Made by a program: the position numbers and the translations under genes. The notes below the pieces were generated by a model. It was not told where the DNA came from. It made no database searches and saw only the letters and a program-made list of their open reading frames with translations. Of a stretch of DNA of 64,000 nucleotides, positions 32,544 through 41,164 are shown in pieces. Position 1 is the first letter of the stretch, and every line of letters begins with the position of its first letter. This DNA comes from Poriferisodalis sp965198245 (GTDB lineage: Bacteria > Actinomycetota > Acidimicrobiia > Acidimicrobiales > Poriferisodalaceae), in contig NZ_OZ240249.1 in assembly GCF_965198245.1 (NCBI RefSeq), positions 4,325,053-4,389,052 on the forward strand, written 5' to 3'.

Positions 32544-32837
32544 TGTGGGGACCTCCTGTGCTGCGGGATTCGCCGTCGTAGGGCTGGTTGATCGCTCCCG
32601 GTCCCGGATCGGGCACCGGTCCGCAGACCAGACAGAACCGCGCCCCAGCGCATACGCGCACAGGAAGACAGTCCGCCTCATCAGGCCCGACCCGTGTGGC
32701 TTGCCCGTGGTGAGCAAGCCCCTGAAACACGTTCAGACGGGGCCGATTTCAGGCCGAAGCCACCGGAGATCTACGGCGAGCAGGTTGTAGAACCCCAGAC
32801 GCTACCGGCAGTCCCGGACGCGTCCAACTGTCAGCGG
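32544..32837 (-). promoter_or_regulatory. Probable L10 leader upstream of rplJ
   Basis: 294 bases without a supportable gene between rplA and rplJ. In many bacteria this gap carries an mRNA structure bound by the L10–L12 complex to repress translation. I can see GC-rich self-complementary stretches and a strong ribosome binding site next to the rplJ GTG, but I could not fold the RNA, so the call rests on position. Confidence 0.4.
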
Positions 32838-33524
32838 CTAGTTGAAAGTGGTGGGGTCGACGCGGATGCCGGGGCCCATCGTCGATGAGACCACCATCTT
32901 GCGGACGTAACGACCCTTGGCGCTGGCCGGCCTTGCCCGGGCCAGTTCGTCCATGACTGCATCAAGATTGGCGTTCAAATCCTCGGCGCTGAAGCTGACC
33001 TTGCCGATCGCCAGGTGCACGTTGCCGTATCGGTCGGTGCGGTACTCGACCTTGCCGCCCTTGAACTCGCCCACGGCCTTGCCGACATCGGGGGTCACCG
33101 TGCCGGACTTGGGGTTCGGCATCAGGCCACGCGGACCCAGCACCTTGCCCAGGCGACCGATCACGCCCATCATGTCGGGCGTCGCGATCGCCACGTCGAA
33201 ATCGGTGAAGCCGCCCTCCACACGCTCCGCCAGATCGGCGGCGCCCACCACATCGGCACCTGCCTGCGAGGCTTGCACGGCCGCATCACCTTGCGCGAAC
33301 ACTGCAACTCGCACATCGCCGCCTGTGCCTGACGGCAGCGCGACTGTGCCCCGAACCATCTGGTCGGCCTTGCGCGGATCGACGCCGAGCCGGATCGACA
33401 GCTCGACCGACTCGTCGAACTTTGCCGTGGCGAAGCTTCGCACCATGTCGATTGCCTGGCTCGGTTCGTGCATCATCTGCCGGTCAAAGCGACGGACGGT
33501 GTCGGCGTACTTCTTCCCTGACAT
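32838..33524 (-). CDS. rplA: 50S ribosomal protein L1
   Basis: Forms the mobile L1 stalk that releases deacylated tRNA. 228 residues starting MSGKKYADTVRRFDRQM, with the signature FDVAIATPDMMGVIGRLGKV, LGPRGLMPNPKSGTVTPDV and the C-terminal VSSTMGPGIRVD. Length is typical. It follows rplK by 23 bases. In other bacteria L1 represses the L11–L1 operon. Confidence 0.97.
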   Translation of the reverse strand: MSGKKYADTVRRFDRQMMHEPSQAIDMVRSFATAKFDESVELSIRLGVDPRKADQMVRGTVALPSGTGGDVRVAVFAQGDAAVQASQAGADVVGAADLAERVEGGFTDFDVAIATPDMMGVIGRLGKVLGPRGLMPNPKSGTVTPDVGKAVGEFKGGKVEYRTDRYGNVHLAIGKVSFSAEDLNANLDAVMDELARARPASAKGRYVRKMVVSSTMGPGIRVDPTTFN

Positions 33525-33547
33525 ATGGGGGTCTCCTGTGATTCGCC

Positions 33548-34000
33548 TCAGCGGCTGACTTCGATGCCCATCGACTGCGCTGTGCCGATCACCTGCAGCT
33601 TGGCGGCCTCGAGGTCACGGGCGTTGAGGTCGGGCATCTTCGTGGTGGCGATCGCGGCGACCTGTGCCTCGGTGACCTGTGCCACCGTCTCCCGACCGGG
33701 ATTGTCCGCCGCCTTCTCGAGCCCAGCCGCTTGACGCAGCAGTACCGATGTCGGCGGCGTCTTGGTCACGAACGTGAACGTCCGGTCCTCGAAGATCGTG
33801 ATCTCGACCGGCACGATCGTGCCGCGCTGGCTCTCGGTCTTGTTGTTGTACTCCTTGCAGAAGTCCATGATCGCCACGCCGTGTGGACCCAGCGCGGTGC
33901 CCACCGGCGGTGCCGGCGAAGCCTGCCCGGCGGGAATTTGGATCTTCACGATCGCGGTGATTTGCTTGCGCCTCGATGACCTTGCTGGGTTTTCTGCCAT
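33548..34000 (-). CDS. rplK: 50S ribosomal protein L11
   Basis: Binds the GTPase-associated region of 23S rRNA and is needed for stringent-factor activation. 150 residues; conserved IPAGQASPAPPVGTALGPHG, MDFCKEYN and KTPPTSVLLRQAAGLEK. N-terminus MAENPARSSRRKQITAIVK is slightly longer than usual. It lies 61 bases after nusG. Confidence 0.97.
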   Translation of the reverse strand: MAENPARSSRRKQITAIVKIQIPAGQASPAPPVGTALGPHGVAIMDFCKEYNNKTESQRGTIVPVEITIFEDRTFTFVTKTPPTSVLLRQAAGLEKAADNPGRETVAQVTEAQVAAIATTKMPDLNARDLEAAKLQVIGTAQSMGIEVSR

Positions 34001-34061
34001 GGGGTGCTCCTCGGAAATTGCCTGCGCGGATGCTCAGGCCTTTGACGGCCGCTGGCGCGGC

Positions 34062-34844
34062 TCAGATCTTTGCGACTTGGACGAAGTCGAGTTCGACGGG
34101 GGTCTCGCGGCCGAAGATGTTCACCAACACCTTCACCTTCAGCTGCTCCTCGTTGATCTCGATCACTTGACCCTGGAAGTCCGAGAACGGACCTTCCTTG
34201 ATGCGCACGCTCTCGTCGATTTCGAAGATCATCGACGGCTTGGTGCGGCGCGGCATCTCGGGCCCGTCGTCGGGCTCGGCGAGGAAGGCCTCTACTTCCC
34301 GGCGGCGAAGCGACGACGGCTTGCCACCTGGGCCCGCATACCCGGTAACGCCGGGCGTGCTGCGGATCATGTGGTGCGCCTCGTCGCTGGGGCGGCAACG
34401 GATGAGCAGGTAGCCGGGGAAAACCTTCTTCTTGGCGACAACCTTGCGGCCGGCCTTGAACTCGATCACGTCCTCCATCGGGATCGCGACCTCGTGGATC
34501 TGATCCTCCATGTCGAATGTGCCGATCCGAGCCTCGAGGTTCTGCTTGACCTTCTTTTCGTAGCCCGACTGCGTATGCACGACAAACCAGCGGCCCGGCT
34601 GGTCATAGGGCGAGACACGCTTCGTCTCGGGTTCGTCGGCAGCGAGCAGCTCGTCCTCGGTGAGCACGTCGGCAGAGCCCGCCTCATCGGTGGCTCCCTC
34701 GACGGTGTCCGCGGTATCAGTTGCCTCGACGGTCTCGGGGCCCGGTCCCATCAGGGTCGTGGCCGTCTGTGAACTCAGCAACCGGCGAGCGGTCGCCATC
34801 GGGTCGGTGTCGGGCTCTGCGGAGGTATCGGTCAAGTCACTCAT
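34062..34844 (-). CDS. nusG: Transcription termination/antitermination factor NusG
   Basis: RNA-polymerase elongation factor. The NGN domain begins near residue 84 (GRWFVVHTQSGYEKKVKQNL) and includes PGYLLIRC; the KOW domain is near the C-terminus (VRIKEGPFSDFQGQVIEI). The first 80 residues are an acidic extension, a feature of many actinobacterial NusG proteins. 260 residues in total. It follows secE by 21 bases, the standard pairing. Confidence 0.97.
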   Translation of the reverse strand: MSDLTDTSAEPDTDPMATARRLLSSQTATTLMGPGPETVEATDTADTVEGATDEAGSADVLTEDELLAADEPETKRVSPYDQPGRWFVVHTQSGYEKKVKQNLEARIGTFDMEDQIHEVAIPMEDVIEFKAGRKVVAKKKVFPGYLLIRCRPSDEAHHMIRSTPGVTGYAGPGGKPSSLRRREVEAFLAEPDDGPEMPRRTKPSMIFEIDESVRIKEGPFSDFQGQVIEINEEQLKVKVLVNIFGRETPVELDFVQVAKI

Positions 34845-34865
34845 GCTCGTCAGTTCAGATCTTCG

Positions 34866-35174
34866 TCAGTTCACATCAAAAAGGCGGAGGACGCCTTCAC
34901 CCAGAATCCAATCGAGGCCGGCAATGATCGCGGTCAGGATCACGATGGTGATGAACACGACGATCGAGTAGTTGACGATCTCGGCGCGAGTCGGCCAGAT
35001 CACCTTCTTCAGCTCGGAACGAACCTCGCCCACGAACTGCGCAGGCCCAGACCGTTCTGTGGTCGGCGAGGCCGACGCAGGCTGACGTCGTTCGCGCCTC
35101 GAAGCCGGCGCGCCGTCAGCCGTCATCTCGCCCTGACGCTGCAGGTGACGACGAGTCCGTCGGTTCATAGCCAT
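34866..35174 (-). CDS. secE: Preprotein translocase subunit SecE
   Basis: Essential small subunit of the SecYEG channel. 102 residues; a basic cytoplasmic N-terminus, the conserved amphipathic segment GEVRSELKKVIWPTRAEI, and a single membrane helix (about residues 68–92). The placement between tRNA-Trp and nusG is standard. Confidence 0.95.
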   Translation of the reverse strand: MAMNRRTRRHLQRQGEMTADGAPASRRERRQPASASPTTERSGPAQFVGEVRSELKKVIWPTRAEIVNYSIVVFITIVILTAIIAGLDWILGEGVLRLFDVN

Positions 35175-35255
35175 CGGGAAAGTCTCCGGCTCAGAATTTC
35201 AGGGGCTTGGGCATAGTCGGTCCGCCCGGCTGACGGTCACAGATTGGCGGAAGCG

Positions 35256-35329
35256 CAGGGCAGGAGGGACTTGAACCCGCAACCGCCGGTTTTGGAGACC
35301 GGTGCTCTACCAAATTGAGCTACTGCCCT
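35256..35329 (-). tRNA. trnW: tRNA-Trp (CCA)
   Basis: Cloverleaf reads from AGGGCAG (acceptor 5' strand) to CTGCCCT plus discriminator G. The anticodon CCA corresponds to plus-strand TGG at 35293–35295; the TΨC arm has GGTTCAAGTCC. It lies 81 bases upstream of secE, the usual location in actinobacteria. Confidence 0.95.
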
Positions 35330-35408
35330 CAGCGAGGATGCGGGCTTTCTGGGCGAATGTCCGCCGCAACACGCTACCGGCAGCAATCTGGGTCGCGTCC
35401 AGATCCAG

Positions 35409-35425
35409 TAGCGGGACCGGGGCTC
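35409..35425. repeat. Partial copy of the tRNA-Met 3' end
   Basis: TAGCGGGACCGGGGCTC is identical to the first 17 plus-strand bases of the tRNA-Met gene (its 3' end, at 35518–35534). A shorter 12-base copy is at 35747–35758, next to the start of the paired-gene array. Such tRNA 3'-end copies are typical scars of integration at a tRNA. No integrase is seen. Confidence 0.6.
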
Positions 35426-35517
35426 ACTGTGCCCGATGCCCGCAGCGAGGCTGCGGCGAGGGACCTCACGATGCTGCGCTCATGGCGGCGACCGCGAGCG
35501 GCCGCCGCTGCCGGTGG

Positions 35518-35591
35518 TAGCGGGACCGGGGCTCGAACCCGGGACCTCACGATTATGAGCCGTGCGCTCTGACCAACTGAGCTATCCCGCC
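35518..35591 (-). tRNA. trnM: tRNA-Met (CAT)
   Basis: Acceptor GGCGGGA pairs with TCCCGCT (one G–U pair); the anticodon CAT is plus-strand ATG at 35555–35557; the TΨC arm has GGTTCGAGCC. The first base pair and D arm fit an elongator tRNA, although the initiator cannot be excluded by eye. Precedes tRNA-Trp with 188 bases between. Confidence 0.93.
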
Positions 35592-36042
35592 AAAGTGTCG
35601 TGCGAAGCCTACTGATAGCACCGATATGCGCCCTAGATGGTTGTTTCCAAGGGGTTGGTGGTCGTAGGCGACGAGTGAGCGCGATCGCGGCCGGAAGTTC
35701 TGCGGGGGTGGCGAGCAGGTGCAGTCGCAGCCCCCGGGAACGGCGCTAGCGGGACCGGCAGTAACCGTATTGTGCCCATCCCGCGAGATCGGAGCGCTTG
35801 GCGGTGTCGCGGCTGCGGCCGCATTCGAGACGATGGCGCAGGGGTCGCATCGGAGGTGCGCGCGCTGTGGAGGCGGCAGGGGCTCGCGGCAGCGGCGGCG
35901 GCGGGCTGCCATTGCGGTGCGGTGTGTGCTGTGTCGCTGCGGCGGGGGTGCTCGTGTGGGCGGGGCTGTTGGTGGGCTTGTGGGAGCCCTGGGCTCGGGG
36001 GTCTGTGTTGCAGTGTGTCTCATTGTCTGATGTGCTGTGCTC
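35592..36042. other. Intergenic region before paired-gene array
   Basis: No supportable gene. 35668–35730 matches 48586–48648 almost exactly, and 35986 onward matches 48640 onward. Between them lies a 255-base segment (35731–35985) absent from the second copy; it holds the 12-base tRNA-Met 3'-end copy and a GC-rich stretch that could encode a short hydrophobic helix, but no clear start. It may be an insertion here or a deletion in the other copy. Confidence 0.6.
35621..35650 (-). promoter_or_regulatory. Candidate promoter for tRNA-Met
   Basis: Minus-strand TTGGAA and TATCGG spaced by 18 bases, with the predicted start about 20 bases before the tRNA. The match to consensus is moderate. Confidence 0.35.
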
Positions 36043-36250
36043 ATGGGTGTGTCGGGGTCGGGGGCGCCGCGGCGGGGCGAGGGGTGGCGGCTGTGGGTGC
36101 GTCTTGTGCTGGCCGGGGGTGTGCTGGTGGGGGCGTGGTGGCTGGCGGAGGGCCTGTTGGGGGGATCGTCGGCGCAGGCTCATGACTGCGTGGATCGCTA
36201 CGGGTCGGGTGCGTTCAGCTACGGCGAGGCGGAGGGCGCGAACAGCGGCC

Positions 36251-36258
36251 ACGGCCAT
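36251..36258. repeat. Target site duplication, left
   Basis: ACGGCCAT directly before the IS256-type element; the identical 8 bases follow it at 37676–37683. The uninterrupted paralogue in unit E has this sequence only once. Confidence 0.95.
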
Positions 36259-37675
36259 GGGAGTGTCCGATGTTCTGTGTAAGCGGGCCGGTCGGTTGGT
36301 CATTTTAGGTGAGCGGGAGTCGTCCTGGGTAGCGGACGGCGAGCTGGTTCAAGCAGCGTTTCCATCCGATGGTTCCTGTTCCTTGTGGTCCTCCTCTGTT
36401 GGTGGTGATGTTCCTCACGGCGAGGTAGAGCAGTTTGAGGGCGGCTTGCTCGTTGGGGAAGTGCCCTCGGTTCTTGGTGACCTTTCTGAGCTGGCGGTTG
36501 ATGGACTCGATCATGTTGGTGGTGTAGATGACCCGGCGGGCTTCTGGGGGGTAGTCCAGGAACGGGATGAACTGTTCCCAGCTCGACCGCCACAGGCTGA
36601 CCACGGCGGGGTATCTGGCGCCGATGCCGGCTTCGAACTCATCGAGCGCCGCCTCGGCGGCTTGGGCGTCGACGGCGGCGTACACGGGCCGCAGTTCCTT
36701 GGCGACTTGTTTGCGGTCGTTCCAGGTGACGTAGCGGTGCGAGGCTCGAAGCAGGTGCACCACGCAGGTCTGCACGGTGGCCGCGGGCCAGGTCGCCTCG
36801 ATCGCGTCGGGGAGGCCTCGCAGGCCGTCGCAGCACACGATCAGCACGTCTTGGACGCCTCGGTTGCGCAGCTCGGTGAGCACCCCCAGCCAGTACTTGG
36901 CGCCCTCGCCGTCGCTGTCGCCGATCCAGATGCCCAGCACATGCTTGCGGCCGTCGAGATCGACGCCCACGGCGAGATAGGCGGGCCGGTTGGCGACGTG
37001 GCCGTCGCGGATCTTCACGTTCAGCGCGTCGATGAAGATGATCGGATAGACAGCATCGAGGGGCCGGCTGCGCCACGCCTCGAGCTCGTCGAACACCCCG
37101 TCGGTGACACGGCTGATCAGGTCATGTGACACCTCCACGCCGTAGATCTCGGCCAGATGGGCCGCCACGTCGCGCACGGTCATGCCCCTGGCGTACAAGG
37201 CGATGATCTTGTCGTCGAACCCTTCCAGGCGCGATGTTCCCTTGGGCACGATCCGAGGCTCAAAGGAGCCGTTGCGGTCCCGGGGAGCGTCCACATCCAC
37301 GGTGCCGACGCCGGTGTGCACCCGCTTGGGCGTGACGCCGTTGCGCGAGTTGCCCGACCCCGCTCCCGCAGGGTCGCCCTTCTCATAGCCCAGATGATCG
37401 GTCAGCTCCTCCGCCAGCGCCCGCTCGAGCACCGCCTTGGTGAGCTGGGTCAAAAGCCCGTCCGCGCCCAGCAGCTCGGCGCCCTCGGCGCGGACGCGTT
37501 CCATCACCGCGTCCAGCGCCCCCTCAGGCACCAGCGGCGTCGTGTCCGCCGCCGGCCTCGCCGGCAGCCTCTCTCGATAATTCTCAGTCATTGCGGTCCT
37601 TCCTGTCGCCTCGGCATCCATCACCGACACGACACTCTCAGACCAACCCCCTTACACAGAGGATCTGACACTCTC
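36259..37675 (-). mobile_element. IS256-family insertion sequence
   Basis: 1417-bp element. Terminal inverted repeats of about 28 bp with mismatches: the left end begins GGGAGTGTCCGATGTTCTGT and the right end, read inward, begins GAGAGTGTCAGATCCTCTGT. It holds one transposase gene and is flanked by perfect 8-bp duplications, all as expected for IS256. The ends and frame are intact, so it could still be active. Confidence 0.95.
36305..37591 (-). CDS. IS256-family transposase
   Basis: Mutator-type DDE transposase of 428 residues. Catalytic residues: D in PIIFIDALNVKIRDG, D in VCCDGLRGLPDAI and E in NMIESINRQLRK. Also the family CxxH segment (QTCVVHLLRAS). The start at ATG 37591 (MTENYRERLPARP) has AGGAAGGA upstream; a GTG at 37630 would add 13 residues. 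The frame is complete with no lesions. The gene is opposite in direction to the host gene it splits. Confidence 0.95.
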   Translation of the reverse strand: MTENYRERLPARPAADTTPLVPEGALDAVMERVRAEGAELLGADGLLTQLTKAVLERALAEELTDHLGYEKGDPAGAGSGNSRNGVTPKRVHTGVGTVDVDAPRDRNGSFEPRIVPKGTSRLEGFDDKIIALYARGMTVRDVAAHLAEIYGVEVSHDLISRVTDGVFDELEAWRSRPLDAVYPIIFIDALNVKIRDGHVANRPAYLAVGVDLDGRKHVLGIWIGDSDGEGAKYWLGVLTELRNRGVQDVLIVCCDGLRGLPDAIEATWPAATVQTCVVHLLRASHRYVTWNDRKQVAKELRPVYAAVDAQAAEAALDEFEAGIGARYPAVVSLWRSSWEQFIPFLDYPPEARRVIYTTNMIESINRQLRKVTKNRGHFPNEQAALKLLYLAVRNITTNRGGPQGTGTIGWKRCLNQLAVRYPGRLPLT

Positions 37676-37683
37676 ACGGCCAT
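37676..37683. repeat. Target site duplication, right
   Basis: Second copy of ACGGCCAT, immediately after the right IS end. The reading frame of the host gene resumes at 37684. Confidence 0.95.
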
Positions 37684-37920
37684 TTCTGCGGGGTGCGGTC
37701 CACGACGCCGCCGACGCCGACGACGGCGCCGCCGTCGAATGGGGGAGTGTCGGATCCTGAGAGCCTGACCCCGATCGACCGCAGCGGGCAGCATTCTGCG
37801 CCGCACGGCTACTGGCACGCGAACCACGCCGATCGCAGCCATTGCGGCGACGGCGATCACTACTACCACGACCGCTACACCCGCGCGCGAAGCTGCGGCG
37901 GCGCCAGCAGCGGCAGCGAC

Positions 37921-38238
37921 GCGTGCGTGTCGGACCGTCACCGCCACACCTACAGCGGCTCGTGGTGCCATCCCGATCACACCGCCGCGAACGGCGACTG
38001 CCGCACCCACCGCGACGACGGCACCCACGAGGCCAACCCGTGCCCCGACGACAGCGCAGACGACGACGATGACGACGACGCGTGCGTGTCGGGACGCCAC
38101 GAGCACACCTACAGCGGCTCGTGGTGCCATCTGGACCACACCGCCGCGAACGGCGACTGCCGCACCCACCGTGCTGACGGCACCCACGAGGCGAACCCGT
38201 GCCCCGACGACGACGCAGACGGCGGCGGCGGCGGGGGG
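37921..38238 (+). repeat. Two tandem 159-bp coding repeats (unit A)
   Basis: Each repeat encodes 53 residues beginning ACVSG or ACVSD, containing HTYSGSWCH, DHTAANGDCRTH and DGTHEANPCPDD, then a run of Asp. Four Cys and six to eight His per repeat suggest metal binding or disulfides. The same two repeats lie in unit E at 49151–49468. Confidence 0.85.
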
Positions 38239-41164
38239 TGCTCGGTGGCGCTGGGGGCGCTGGGGGCGGGCACGGTGACCCGCAGCGGGACGTGGGCCGC
38301 GGGGTGCACCTCGGACAACCGGGGCTCCGCGCAGGTGCCCTACCGGGCGGTGCGGTACACGTTCTCCGTCGCCGGCGCGGCGACCGCGACGGTGGGGGTG
38401 TCCTCGTCCACCGACGCCTATGTGTACCTCACCAACGCGGACCGCAGCTTGTCGCGCCACGACAACAACTCAGGCGCCCACAGCGGCGACGCGCTGCTGT
38501 CAGCGGTCACCCTCGCCGCAGCCGGCTACACCGTCGAGGCGACCACCGCGGCGCCCCGCCAGGACGGCGCGTTCACCATGACCCTCACCATCGCAGACGC
38601 CCCCGACCCGCCCCCAGATGTGGTCATCAGCGGCCTCGCCGACGCGTCGGCGACCCCCGCCGCGGGCGCCGCCACCGCAGCGGCGTCCGACACCTTCGGT
38701 GTCACGCCCGCCGGCGCCGCCTGTTCTGCGACGCCCGACGGCGCCACGATCGCACCCGCCACAGGCACATCGCGCACCGTGACCCACACCGTGGCCGCGG
38801 GCACCACCGTCACGGTCACGGTGACCTGCATGACAAGCACCAGCACCGCCAGCGCCGACGCCCGGTTCACCGCCGACGCCGCGCCCGTCCCCGACGTCGA
38901 GATCGACGGCCTCGACCACGCCTCTGCCACCCCCGACACAGACTCGACCAGCGCCGAAGTCACCGACACGTTCACCGTCACCCCCGCCGCAGCGCGATGC
39001 AGCGCCCAAGCCACCCCAGGCACCCCCCAGGTCGCACCCGCCACAGGCACGTCGCGCACCGTCACCCTCGACGTGGCCGCCGGCACCGCCGTATGGGTCA
39101 TCGTCATCTGCAACCACCACACCAACCGCGACCTCGCCGCCGCACGATTCACCGCCCACCCCACACCCACAAACACCGACACAACGACCCCCCCGCCCGC
39201 CGCCACACCGACCCCGCCGACGACCACCACACCGACCGCGAACAGCGACGACTGCAACGACACCCTCGGCACCCTCACCGCAGCCACCCCGCCGACAACG
39301 GGCACGCTCGCCGCCACGGACGGCTGCACCTCGACCCGCCACCCCCGAAAGACCGCCACCAGCACCTATCAGGCCCGCCGGCACACCTTCACCCTCAACA
39401 GCCCGGGCTGGGTCACCATCACCCTCGAGTCAGCAGCGACGAACACCCAGCGCATCGACACCTACCTGGTACTCCTGCGAGGCCACACACCCGACGGCAC
39501 CGGCACCTACATCACCCACAACGACGACGCCCAAAACGCCGCCACCCACAGCCTGCACTGGCGCGACAGCCGCCTCGCCGACGTGTTCCTCCAACCCGGC
39601 CACTACACCATCGAGACCACCACCTACCACGCCCACAGCACCACCAACCCCGCCCGCACCACCGGCGACTACGACCTGACCGTCGAAGCGACCCTCACCG
39701 GCCTGCAAGAGACCTACGACGCAGTCGTCGATGAGACGCTTGCTATCGGGTTCGAGACCGGTGACTACGTGGCGAGGGTGCAGTCGATTTCGCCGCCGAC
39801 CCTGGACTGGTCGACGGGGCGTACCGGTAGCCGCAGCAGCCTCGCGGTGACCGCGGACATGGCTGACACGCATCGGGTCGTGCTGACCCTCGCCAAGCCA
39901 TCGTCGACAGCCGCGAGCCAGGCGCGCAGCGCATCGTCGACGAGTTCAACGATGTCGACGGTGGAGTTCGATGTCGCCGCGGCGTGCGGCGCCGGTCTGG
40001 CAGCCAGCGACCGCAACGGCCATCTGTGCGTACGCGCCGCAGCACAGGCTTCCACGACGAACTACCCCGAGGACCGCGTTACCGAGACAGGCCGGGGTCG
40101 CAAGTATCCCGTCACGCTGGGCACCCTGTGGGGAGTGAAGAAAGTCGCCAAAGACGCACGCGACGCCTACATGAACCCCTCCCCGGGGACCACCCGCGCC
40201 TGCACACCCACAGCCAACCGAATCGCCGCCATCATGCTGTCGATCCCTTTGTTCGAGGTTCCCAATATCGAGGCCAACACGTACCTGCGCCACCCGGCGC
40301 GGTCGCCGATGGCTCTGTCACGCTGGGACCGCGACCATTCCGCTCTGTACTCCAACAACGACAAGACAGGCGGGCCGGCGCGGGCGTTCTGGAACCCCGG
40401 CGTGGGCCTGTGGCAACTCGACGACAGATGGTGGCATGACGGCGGTTGGTACGTGCGACACCTAGGTCACGGGGAGCGCGCAGAGATCCATATCGGCGGG
40501 CGCGCTGTGGCTGACTACCTTGCTGAGTCCCTGTGTGCGGTCAGTGACCGCGGCATGGAGGCGGCCGTCAAGTCGGCACTCGATCCGTGGCTGGCGTGTG
40601 TCGACAAGGACATGACGCCTCGTGAGCATCGCTGTTATGAGTGGTCGTACCTGAAGCTGTGGGTGAAGGCCACCGATGATCTGCACGTCACGTCCTACAG
40701 CACCGGGTACCCGGGCGGCACGCTGGACTACCGGTCCGATTTCAGCACCAGCGGCGGCCTCTCGAGGCTGAAGTGCCGCTGGGGCACGAGCGGCGTTCCG
40801 TTCTCTTGCTGGTTCTACGACACCGACAACCCCGAAGGCTGGATGCTGGACGAAGACCCCGCTGCGGCGACCACGAGCCAGAGCCCGCTCGCGGCGCCGT
40901 TCATGTCCTTCGTTGAAGACGGCCACAGGTTCGCGGTCTACCCCGAGTCCTTCCTCGGGACACAGACCACGCTGATCAAGGCGGTTCCCGTCGCGACCAA
41001 CGTCCGACATACCACCGCATCGTCGTGGACGCCGGACCGGTACAGCTCTCAAGTGTTGCAGGTCGAGATCTGCCGGGTGATTGCCGTGGAAGCCGGCAGC
41101 GTCTGCGAATGGGTCAGCACCACGCTCAACAGCGGGCCCCACACGTTCGCGAGGAAGCTTCGTG

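Larger units (their letters stand above)
35668..39722 (+). repeat. Long direct repeat, copy 1 (interrupted by IS256-type element)
   Basis: After removing the IS (36259–37675), one target duplication, and the 255-base segment above, this matches 48586–50938 nearly base for base over about 2.3 kb. It covers the upstream region, signal peptide, metal-rich repeats, PPC-like domain 1, the three Ig-like repeats and PPC-like domain 2. Similarity stops sharply where the two proteins read GLQETYDAVV versus GLQASYDAYA. Confidence 0.85.

Noticed and set aside
35330..35517. rpmG (L33) expected near tRNA-Trp and tRNA-Met
   Set aside because: I looked on both strands for the short Cys-rich L33 pattern and did not find it.
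35798..37129. A 443-codon plus-strand open frame through the array leader and IS256 element
   Set aside because: It reads through the leader in a low-complexity Arg/Gly frame and then antisense through the transposase; no family features.
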